From NCBI RefSeq assembly GCF_000001735.4, contig NC_003075.7, positions 4,713,001 through 4,777,000 of the forward strand: DNA of 64,000 nt. Direction: 5' to 3'. This stretch comes from Arabidopsis thaliana (lineage: Eukaryota; Streptophyta; Magnoliopsida; Brassicales; Brassicaceae). Shown in pieces: positions 55,682-64,000 of this stretch (position 1 is its first letter; the number at the start of each line of letters is the position of its first letter). The position numbers and the translations under genes are program-made. The notes below the pieces were generated by a model that did not search any database, was not told the origin of the DNA, and saw nothing but the letters and a program-made list of their open reading frames with translations.

Positions 55682-57436
55682 TGATAAGTGTGTATTTTGC
55701 AAGTTTTGAGCATCCATTTGTCATCACTTTAGCATCATATCATCACTGTTTTATACCATTTCTCATCATTTATCATCACTTTACATGTTTAGGATAGATT
55801 TGCATGCATGTTGCATATTTGTGTTGATTTCAGGTGATTTGAAGCTGTTGATGAGCTATCTGGAAGAAGCGGACCTGATCATGACAAAACCACTCGACCC
55901 AGAGGTCGAGTAGGAGCTTCAAGATCTCAAGAGACCACTCGACCCCCAGGTCGAGTAGAAGACATCACAACTTCACCTCACCACTCGACCACGAGGTCGA
56001 GCGTCTTCATCTCTATCACCTGACCATCACTCGATCGCATCACTCGACCCCTAGGTCGAGTGTCTTCACTTTCATTGCCAGACCACTACTCGACCTCACC
56101 ACTCTACCTGGAAGTCGAGTATCTCCTGACCAGCACTCGATCGCATCACTCGACCCCGAGGTCGAGTGTCTTCACCTTCATTGCCAGACCACTACTCGAC
56201 CTCACCACTCTACCTGGAAGTCGAGTATCACCATCACCACCACTCGACTGCATACTCGATGACAAGCTTCAGAGCCTTCTTCATTCCACACTCAACCAGA
56301 CACTCGAGCACAAGGAAGAAAAGAAGACTCAAGCTATTCACTCGACCTCCCACTCAACCACATGGGTCGAGTACAGTTCTTAATCCGTCCCAATATTGCG
56401 TCGTTTTAAGTATTAGGGTTTCGGGATATTCAGTATTCAGTATTTAGTTTCTGTTCTTGATTTCGTTTACTGTTGTTCATTCTGTTATCATCCTGCTGTT
56501 ACACTGTTGTTATCATGTTTTCAACTTGTTCAACGTTTATGCTTTCTGTTATCATGTCTGAGTAGTGAATAGGTTTCTGAGGATGGGTTAGAGTAGTGTA
56601 GAATTCTCAGTATGCTAGGTGATTGATTATTGGTTGATAGATCCCTTTTGGATTAGTTGTTCTTAATGTCTATTGCTTTCTGATCAACTGGAATTTGAGC
56701 CCAGACATTTCCGCGCCCAAAAGGTGTTCGATGAAATGTCTGAACCACTAATTCCATAGATTCGTGGCCCTGTACCAAGGTATTGGTTGCAGGGAACGTT
56801 TTGGCTTTAACTTGTTGATTCGTAATGCCTGTTAGGTTAGCTCTCGTCAATGGTGATTGAGTCTGGGACTAGGTTAACTTGAGAGTCTCTGTTGCGGTGG
56901 CACTTAGATTTGGTTAATGAACTTGTTGTCTAGGGTTAATTTATTGAGCATGTCAATCACCTGTAAACTGAGGAAACAAAACTACTCAATTACCCCATCC
57001 TCGTGAATTCTTTATGTGATTGATTTCTTTGTTACGCTACTGTTGTTTACTGCATCTTGTCATCTGTTGCTTAGTTTCTACAATTCTTTCCTGTTACTCG
57101 ACCTGATACTCGACCACCCAGTTGTCTAGCAACAGACTGTGCAGTCGAGTATCTGTTTTATTTTCTGACTGTTACTCGACCTGTCACTCGACCTCACCCA
57201 GTGCTCTACAAAGAGCTGTGTTGGTCGAGTGTTTTACTGTTTCTGCTTGAATTTCTGTTTTCTGCATGTTCACTTAGAACTGCTAGAACACACCACAACC
57301 TGTTATTGCTTGGCTTGACTTAGTGACTTCTGATCACATCTTGATTGTTAGCATCACACCCATTTGGATTGACAACCTAAAATACTACAACGATATGATT
57401 AGTGTTTTAGGATAATTGACTAAAAACCTATTATCA
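55682..57436 (+). repeat. 5' LTR of Athila F
   Basis: Ends TGATAAGTGTG and CTATTATCA; 1755 bp. Region 55890-56370 carries at least six CACTCGACC..GGTCGAGT hairpin words and a 106-bp tandem duplication (56041-56146 and 56147-56252). Compared with the D LTR it lacks about 110 bp after AGTATTAGGGTTTCGGGATA (about 56422), the segment that holds the TATA box in D. A second word cluster lies at 57100-57230. Confidence 0.85.
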
Positions 57437-57439
57437 ATT

Positions 57440-57452
57440 TGGCGTCGTTGCC
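57440..57452 (+). promoter_or_regulatory. Primer-binding site of Athila F
   Basis: TGGCGTCGTTGCC, one mismatch to the tRNA-Asp complement, three bases after the LTR end. Confidence 0.85.
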
Positions 57453-57581
57453 AATTGGGTGTTTGTTTGTTATATTTGAGATTTCAGACTTGCTTAGATC
57501 AAGTTCTTTTTCAATTTTCAAATCGGTTGCTAATTGTGTGTTTTTCTTGTTATCTTCTTGATCCAGGTACACCTCTGCTGT

Positions 57582-60320
57582 ATGCGAACTCGATCAACAG
57601 GCAATCAGAACCTCCTTTTCAACGACAACATCAACCGCATAGCTCGCGAACTCAGAAAAAGGAGAACCTTAGTCAACCTTGTACATCAGCAACCACTCGA
57701 AATGCCTGAAGAACAGAATCAACAAAATGGCCGTGCCAACATTGGTGTCGGAGATGCACCACGTGATCACCGCCAGAGGAAAGGAATTGCACCTCCTGCT
57801 ATCCAGAACAACAACTTCGACATTAAGAGTGATCTCATCTCGATGATTCAGGGGAACAAATTCCATGGTCTGCCAATGGAGGATCCACTCGACCACCTTG
57901 ATGAATTTGATAGGCTCTGCAACCTAACAAAGATCAATAGTGTCAGTGAAGACGGATTCAAGCTCTGTTTGTTCTCATTCTCCTTGGGCGACAAAGCACA
58001 CATTTGGGAGAAGAATCTGCCCCATGACTCAATCACCACCTGGGATGATTGCAAGAAGTCTTTTCTATCAAAGTTCTTTTCCAATGCCAGAACTGCAAGA
58101 CTTAGAAATGAGATTTCTGGTTTCTCACAGAAGACTGGTGAAAGCTTCTGTGAAGCATGGGAGCGTTTCAAGGGTTACACCAACCAATGCTCTCATCATG
58201 GCTTTACTAAAGCCTCTCTGCTCAGCACTCTTTACAGAGGAGTCCTACCACGCATCAGAATGCTTCTAGATACCGCCAGCAATGAGAATTTCCAGAACAA
58301 GGATGTTGAAGAAGGCTTTGAATTGGTTGAGAACCTTGCTCAATAAGATGGCAATTACAACGAGGACTGTGATAGGACCGTCAGAGGAACATCTGACTCT
58401 GATGACAAACACAGGAAGGAGATCAAAGCGCTGAATGACAAGCTCGACAGGATTCTTCTTAGCCAGCAGAAGCATGTGCACTTCCTTGTTGATGACGAGC
58501 AGTATCAAGTCCAAGATGGGGAGGGTAACCAGTTGGAAGAAGTCAGCTACATCAACAACAACCAGAGTGGCTACAAAGGGTATAACAACTTCAAAACCAA
58601 CAACCCCAACCTCTCCTACTGCAGCACCAACGTTGCTAATCCTCAGGATCAAGTGTATCCTCCACAACAACAACAAGGTCAGAACAAACCTTTTGTTCCC
58701 TACAATCAAGGTTTCGTTCCTAAGCAGCAATTCCAGGGGAACTACCAGCAACCACCACCACTTGGGTTTGCACCTCAGCAAAACCAAGGTCCTGCTGCTC
58801 CTGATGCTGAAATGAAACAGATGGTCCAACAGCTGCTACAGGGACAAGCATCTAGCTCAATGGAAATTGCTAAGAAATTATCTGAATTGCACCATAAGCT
58901 GGACTGCAGCTACAATGACCTGAATGCCAAAGTAGAGGCATTGAATACCAAAGTCAGATACTTGGAAGGCCAATCAGCATCTACCTCTGCACCAAAAGTT
59001 ACAGGACTTCTAGGAAAGTCCATACAGAATCCAAAGGAGTATGCAACTGCTCACGCCATCACCATCTGCCATGACCGAGAGCTGCCAACTCGACATGTCC
59101 CTGATTTCATCACTGGGGACAGTGATGTTCAAGATGGGGAGGCTTCTACTCAGGTTGACATCTCTGTTGTTGAATTCAACCATTCTGCTGGTTCTCGTCA
59201 TCTCACTCAATCCACCTAGGAAGAGAAGGCCGCCATAATCGAGAGAATGGTAAAACGATTCAAACCTACTCCATTACCCTCACGTGCTCTTCCGTGGACA
59301 TTCAGGAAAGCGTGGATGGAGAGATACAAGTCTATTGCAGCGAAGCAGCTAGACGAGATTGAAGAAGTGATGCCACTGATGGAAGTTCTCAACCTGATTC
59401 CCGATCCTCACAAAGATGTGAAAAATTTGATAGTGGAAAGAATCAAGATGTATCACGATTCAGATGATGAAAGTGATGCCACTCCGTCTCGAGCTGCTGA
59501 TAAGAGGATTGTTCAAGAGAAGTTAGAAGATCCTGGATCTTTCACTCTACCATGTTCCATTGGGGAATTTGCTTTCAGCGATTGTCTGTGCGATCTCGGA
59601 GCCTCTGTCAGCTTGATGCCACTCTCTGTGGCAAGAAGGTTAGAGTTCATTCAGTATAAACCTTGTGACCTGACTTTGATCCTTGCGGATAGGTCTTCTA
59701 GAAAACCCTTCGGCATGCTGAAAGACCTACCAGTCATGATTAGTGGAGTAGAAGTGCCTACAGACTTCGTGGTGCTGGATATGGAAGTAGAGCATAAGGA
59801 TCCCTTAATACTGGGAAGACCTTTCTTAGCTTCAGTGGGAGCAGTGATAGATGTCAGGGAAGGGAAAATAGGTCTCAACCTTGGAAAGTACATCAAGTTG
59901 CAGTTTAACATCAACAGAACTCCACAAGAGTCAACAGAAGATGGAAGAACCTCTGGAAATGATAGAGTGATCTCAAGAGAAGAATATGAGACTGAAAGAG
60001 TTGAAGAACTTAAAAAGAGGTCTGAAAGGCAAGATGAAACTCTAGAGAAGGTAGCCCACACTGTTGAGGAACTTAGAAGTAAGCTGAATCAGTTGCAGAA
60101 GGAAACTCAACCTAAATGCGGGATTGACACTATCCCGAGAAAGAAGTTCACTTCAAGATGGTCTGAAGAGATAGATTACCCTCTAGAAGAGAAAGAAGCA
60201 TATTTTGAAGAGAGGGGAATTGAGTATTCTGCTGCAGACCTCTCCAGGGAGGACGCTGAGTATGATGATGGTATCAGAGAGGATTATGCAGACCCTCTCT
60301 ACAGTTCATTTTCTTCTTGA
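57582..60320 (+). pseudogene. gag: Athila F gag-protease with a family-specific C-terminal tail
   Basis: One reading frame of 912 codons from ATG 57582 ([16 protein letters not shown]) to TGA 60318-60320, interrupted only by TAA 58344-58346 and TAG 59217-59219. Order: gag core ([40 protein letters not shown]), a Gln/Pro-rich region ([20 protein letters not shown]), a predicted coiled coil ([20 protein letters not shown]), the protease with [20 protein letters not shown] at about residue 665 and [15 protein letters not shown], then a tail of about 150 residues. The tail has a coiled coil ([20 protein letters not shown]) and an acidic Tyr/Asp/Glu-rich end. The tail replaces the RT that follows protease in E. 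The paralogue D has sense codons at both stop positions. Confidence 0.85.
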
Positions 60321-61637
60321 TGAGTGTGAGGAGTCAAGCTAGAGACTTTAAACAAGCTCACTTGGGAGAAAGTCCCATGAATATCCTTGTAAATAATTTT
60401 TTGTTATTTCTGATTTGTTTTAGTTGTGTTTGTAGTTCTCAGAAAAAAAAAACAAAGGGAGAAGTAACGTGAAAGTAGAGTAAAAATTTTAAATCATTGT
60501 TTTACTCGACCAACAGAAGCTATAGAGTCTTCCAGGGAGTTTATCGAGTTTATAGAAGATTGTGGGATTTCCTGGAGGTTTTCTAGTGAACAAAGAAGAG
60601 ACAAGAATACATTGTGGGATCCGCCGCTGACGCCCATGTCCTCCATGCAACAGACCAACGGACAAGCAATCCCCCCCCCATCTCTTCTCCTCCACTCGAC
60701 GTCTGCCACATCACTCGACCTCCATCCCTCTCTACTCGACCTTATCACTTCGTCATCTCCTCCATCCCCATTAAACTCGACCTCCACCTCTCATCCAAAC
60801 TCAACCAAACTTTCATCACTTTACTCTCAACGACTCCACCTCTCCATCTCTCTTCCTCAAGCACTCGACCGCTTCTCTATCGCCTCTTCACCACCGTCTC
60901 GAGCTACCACTCGACCTCTTCACCACTTGATCAAGCAGCCGTTTCTCCTCTCCAAGGAAAACACTCGACCGCCGCTTCTCTCATCTCTCCAGTCACAACA
61001 TCGTCCACCACTCGACCTTGTCTCCCGCTTCACCATCTCCACATCAGCTCTTGTTCTTCGTTTACTCGACCACTACACATCATTCCCTTCCTCACAACTC
61101 CACTAGACTTCACCGAATCCACTCATTCAAACTCCACTCTTCACGCGACGAGCACCTCCGCTTCTCCCCCTCTGATCCAATCACTCGAATCACCGCCACC
61201 TCTCACGAACTCGACCTTGCCTAATCACTCGACCTCCTACAATCCGCCTCTTACCACGCCGCTTCTCACCATCCACTCACTCGAAGAATCGTCTCTCACC
61301 TCTTCCTTCGTAGTCGTTTCACTCGACTTCGCCGCAAGAACAGCTCCGCCTCTCAAGCTCATCAAACACTCGACCTCTGCCATCCATTCGCCTTCAACAA
61401 TACTCGATCAAAAGTCACTCGACCATCACAGATATCACTCGACCACCGCCTAACTCTAACCACGAAACTAGCTTCGCTCGACCGAACAAAACCACTCGAC
61501 CAAACCGAAAAAAAAAAATAAGAAATTTTTTTTTTTTGGTACACTCGACCGGTTCACTTGATTGGTTTGTGTTTTTGGTTTGCTGTTACTACGTATTAAC
61601 GTTTATTTTTGAGTTTTGTCTGTTTTCAGGTTTCATC
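60321..61637 (+). promoter_or_regulatory. Repeat-rich leader before the envelope-position ORF, ending in a splice acceptor
   Basis: From about 60500 to 61550 the DNA is C/T-rich and carries about twenty copies of CACTCGACC or close variants, all in the same orientation. It ends with GTTTTGTCTGTTTTCAG at 61629, a good splice acceptor nine bases before the ORF's ATG, which fits expression from a spliced RNA. A long frame (60614-61453) exists here because the words lack stop codons; it has no ATG at its start, and its peptide is Ser/Thr/Pro-rich. A run of 12 T lies at 61527-61538. I see no domain. Confidence 0.65.
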
Positions 61638-63559
61638 ATGAGTAACTACAGTGGAGAATCCTCTATGGACCCTGATTACAATGTGGATGAAGCTGAGTCC
61701 TTGTCCGCTAGACCGAGAGAGCAACATATTTACCAGAGCTTCAGGGATGAATTCAAACGCTCTGCAGCCCGACGTAATCAGAGAAGAGCTGAAATCGCCA
61801 GAGGAAAGAGGGCGATGTCAAGTAGATATGAGCTGATTGATGAGGATATCGCAACTGAGTATGAGCCAGAGTCATGGCGCAAGGAGACGAAGCTGCTGAA
61901 CAAACCTAACGAGGTTACAGTGGAGGAGTATATCAGGTTCTTTGAGATGAATGACTTCTGGGGAACGAGGTATCCGTGCTATGAGACTTTAGCCCAGCTG
62001 GGGTTACCGGAGGACGTACAGCATCTGTTCGAGAAGTGTCATCTGGAGACACTCATGTCTTACCCTTACCCTGCCTATAAGGAGGAGAAAATCGAGTTTC
62101 TTTCCACGCTGCAAGTGGAGATGTATGAGGCGCTCACAGACTTTGAGCTGGATACCATGGGGTTAGGCTTCTTGACGTTCTCAGTGAATGAACAGCGGTA
62201 TCAGCTTTCGATCAAGAAGTTGGAAGAACTGTTTGGTTTCCCTAGTGGAAAGGGAACCAAACCCAGATTTGATAGAGAAGAGCTCAAGGATTTGTGGGCC
62301 ACTATAGGGAACAATCTACCGCTAAACTCGGCGCGGTCCAAGAGCAACCAAATCCGGAGTCCTGTGATCCGCTACTTTCAGAGATCGGTTGCCAACGTCT
62401 TTTACTCCAGGGAATCTACAGGCACCGTGTCTAACACGGACATGGAGATGATAGATTATGCGCTTACAGGGATTCTCCACCGGACGAAGGGAAAGAATGT
62501 CTTGAGAGCGATCTCAACAACGCACCACCAGTAATGCCTCTGTTGATCCATCTGTGTGGATACAGGAAGTGGGCGTTAACGAACGGAAAGAAGAAGGTGA
62601 GAGGAGCACTATGCGTGGGTGGCGTTGTGACGCCAATTCTGCAAGCTTGTGGAGTACCGTTCAAGGAACCAGGGTTAGCACCGAGGATGATGGACTTGGA
62701 TCATTTGCGCAGATGTGAGTTCTTGGAGTTTGACATGGCTGGCGACTTTCACCACTACAGGTTCGAGCATTCATCGATTAAAATCGCCAACATTCTTCTC
62801 CCCTGCATTGACATTACTAGGATTCTCGAGGGCAGGAACATTGACTTCAAGCCTGCGCTTGAAGAACTTTATTTCGAGGACAGTCCACCAACTGAGGAGA
62901 TCAGTCATACCGAAGGAGCTACAACAGAAGATATTGTTGAGACGGATGATATAGATGAGGCGGAGTTTGACACGAGCATGTATCATTTCAGTGAGCATAT
63001 ACCTCCTACGAGGGAAAGCAGGAGTTTGAGCGAAGCTCACAGGAACAACAGCCAGCTGCAGAAGTGGTGCATGAAACAGGACAAGTTACTCGCCAAGTGC
63101 CTTAGGGCTATCAAGTTTCTGAAGAACAAGCTCAGCTGCTCCTCTTCCACTACAGCTATTCCGCAGGGACATCTCCCTCAGGACATGCCTTCGAGGAGAT
63201 ATGACGCGCCCGAGCCAAGTCGGCGCAGGCCTGAACCTAGAGAGCAGGAGATTCCGCATGTCCCTCCGAGGCATTCATCATTCGAGCCTCGTGAATCTGG
63301 GAGGAAGAGGAGGACCCTACTCACTCGGTCTAGCAGTAGGAGTTGACGACTTCTACAGTCTCGTAGTTTACACGACCGCGGTGCTGGCCGCAGCAAAAGG
63401 AGAGAGGTCGAGTATCCTCAGAGCGGTGCTGGCCGCCACAGAGCTGATGAGGTCGAGTACCCACCTGCTGGAGCTGATACAGAACAAGGTGGTTCGTCTA
63501 TGGCCTGGGAGCAATCACAGGTAGCCATTGACGAGCAACTACGTTCATTCTTCGACTGA
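61638..63559 (+). pseudogene. ATHILA ORF-1 type protein in the envelope position, one frameshift and one stop
   Basis: ATG 61638 (MSNYSGESSMDPDYNVDEAE). The N-terminal part is charged (FRDEFKRSAARRNQRRAEIA). The central part has FFEMNDFWGTRYPCYETLAQ, LGFLTFSVNEQRYQLSIKKL and ELFGFPSG, which I recognise as the ATHILA ORF-1 family. The frame stops at 62534; a shift near 62505 continues it with PLLIHLCGYRKWALTNGKKK and an acidic middle. A TGA at 63344-63346 is followed in the same frame by a tail with SMAWEQSQVAIDEQLRSFFD to the stop at 63557-63559. No signal peptide or membrane segment was recognised, so an envelope function is not supported here beyond position. Its role is unknown. Confidence 0.8.
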
Positions 63560-64000
63560 GGTAAGCGTCTCACTTCACCATTGTATTATATCATCTGTTG
63601 TGATTTGTTTCTTCATTTTTTTGCTTCTGTGATTGGATTTGTCCTGAGTACTCTCTTCCAAGTTTATGCGCACAATGGACTGTGTGATTTAAGTTTGGGG
63701 GAGGGCTCAGGAAGTGTGTGTTGCATTGTATATATTTTTGAGTCTACATTCATTTTTGAGTCTATTTTTGAGAAAGCTTCTCCTAGAGTTAAGAGAAAAG
63801 AAAAGAATGATTAGAAAAAGGGCTTAAAAGATTCATGAATGCAAAAGGTAGAGTTAAGTTCTTATATTGAGATTGGAGATGGGATTACCATTAGAGCTTC
63901 ATTTGACATACTCCGGGTAGATGGGATCTTATCTCTGTATGCATAGCTTGGGACTTACCTTTAGCATTCTAATAAAGTTTAATCATTTCTTGAGAGATCC
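63560..64000 (+). other. 3' noncoding region of Athila F with polypurine tract
   Basis: No coding frame. The tract TTTGGGGGAGGG at 63694-63705, preceded by TTAAG, matches the polypurine tracts of Athila elements. The LTR does not follow directly within the window, so either this is an internal tract with the true one further right, or the 3' LTR is displaced. Element B shows a similar pair of tracts 0.9 kb apart. Confidence 0.6.

Larger units (their letters stand above)
55682..64000 (+). mobile_element. Athila F: gag-protease plus envelope-position ORF, no RT or integrase; runs off the window
   Basis: 5' LTR (55682-57436), primer site, gag-protease ORF (57582-60320), a repeat-rich leader (60321-61637), the envelope-position ORF (61638-63559) and a polypurine tract (63694-63705). 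The 3' LTR should lie beyond 64000. Between the protease end and the leader there is no trace of RT, RNase H or integrase, and the gag-protease frame has its own natural C-terminus. The element starts exactly at the broken end of E pol, so F inserted into E; GAAGG (55677-55681) should be one copy of its target duplication. Confidence 0.85.

Noticed and set aside
315..57452. tRNA-Asp genes at the GGCAACGGCGCC-type matches
   Set aside because: Only the 3' 13-18 bases of tRNA-Asp are matched and each lies at an LTR border, so these are primer-binding sites.
58266..58829. 187-codon minus-strand frame opposite Athila F gag
   Set aside because: It mirrors the Gln/Pro/Asn-rich gag region; the same shadow appears opposite the gag of D (47016-47331). 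No domain.
60614..61453. 279-codon plus-strand frame in the F leader
   Set aside because: It has no ATG at its start, overlaps other long frames in the same stretch, and is Ser/Thr/Pro-rich because the CTCGACC words contain no stop codons. Treated as a by-product of composition.
61638..63559. Retroviral envelope glycoprotein
   Set aside because: The ORF is in the envelope position, but I see no signal peptide, membrane-spanning stretch or furin-like site, so only the ATHILA ORF-1 family name is supported.
1..64000. CRISPR-like arrays, prokaryotic operons or ribosome-binding sites
   Set aside because: The sequence is plant nuclear DNA with introns and retroelements; the tandem repeats have no spacer structure.

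Overview
This window looks like pericentromeric or otherwise heterochromatic DNA from a plant of the mustard family (Brassicaceae). It is almost entirely transposable elements nested inside one another, and no conserved single-copy housekeeping gene is visible. The call rests on several Athila-lineage Ty3/gypsy elements with tRNA-Asp primer sites and ATHILA ORF-1 type envelope-position ORFs, two Tat-lineage elements with an archaeal-type RNase H and a spliced antisense ORF, a plant LINE, and an Ulp1/DUF1985 gene of the type carried by MULE elements. The species cannot be named from the sequence.

Layout, left half. 1-1935: 5' LTR and gag start of a minus-strand Athila-type element (A). 2682-7790: minus-strand LINE relic, split by a solo LTR (4036-5188). 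7800-8572: plus-strand Ty3/gypsy gag fragment. 8573-9717: AT-rich unassigned DNA. 9718-16740: 3' part of a minus-strand Tat element (Tat-1): LTR, antisense ORF on the plus strand, spacer with a 75-bp triple repeat, integrase and RNase H. 16741-20240: LTR-like DNA carrying a 2.5-kb solo LTR (17446-19941) and an 11-bp minisatellite. 20241-34103: a second minus-strand Tat element (Tat-2), from its antisense ORF end through integrase, RNase H, RT, protease and gag to its 5' LTR. It is interrupted by a complete LTR-to-LTR Athila-type element (B, 22924-29481) with a perfect 5-bp target duplication. Tat-2 itself sits in the gag of another minus-strand Athila (C, to 36858).

Layout, right half. 36936-37145: five 42-bp repeats. 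37176-38345: remnant of a plant Ptta/En-Spm type transposase gene. 39023-43805: multi-exon Ulp1-like C48 protease gene with a DUF1985 N-terminus, whose catalytic-His segment is missing. From 44326 to the end lie three plus-strand Athila elements, apparently inserted one into the next: D (44326-48469), E (48470-55681) and F (55682-beyond 64000). E carries a nearly intact gag-pol. D and F belong to one family. F has gag-protease with its own C-terminal tail and an envelope-position ORF, but no RT or integrase, so it would depend on another element's enzymes.

The most unusual signal is a family of short palindromic words with a TCGA/TCGG core. They are dense in the LTRs and at particular internal positions of the Athila elements, each family having its own version: GTGTCGATCGACAC in B, CACTCGACC/GGTCGAGTG in D and F, and CACTCGGC/GCCGAGTG in E. 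In F a kilobase-long leader before the envelope-position ORF holds about twenty copies, all in one orientation. No family or Pfam name here was checked by a database search; all rest on recognised motifs and element structure.
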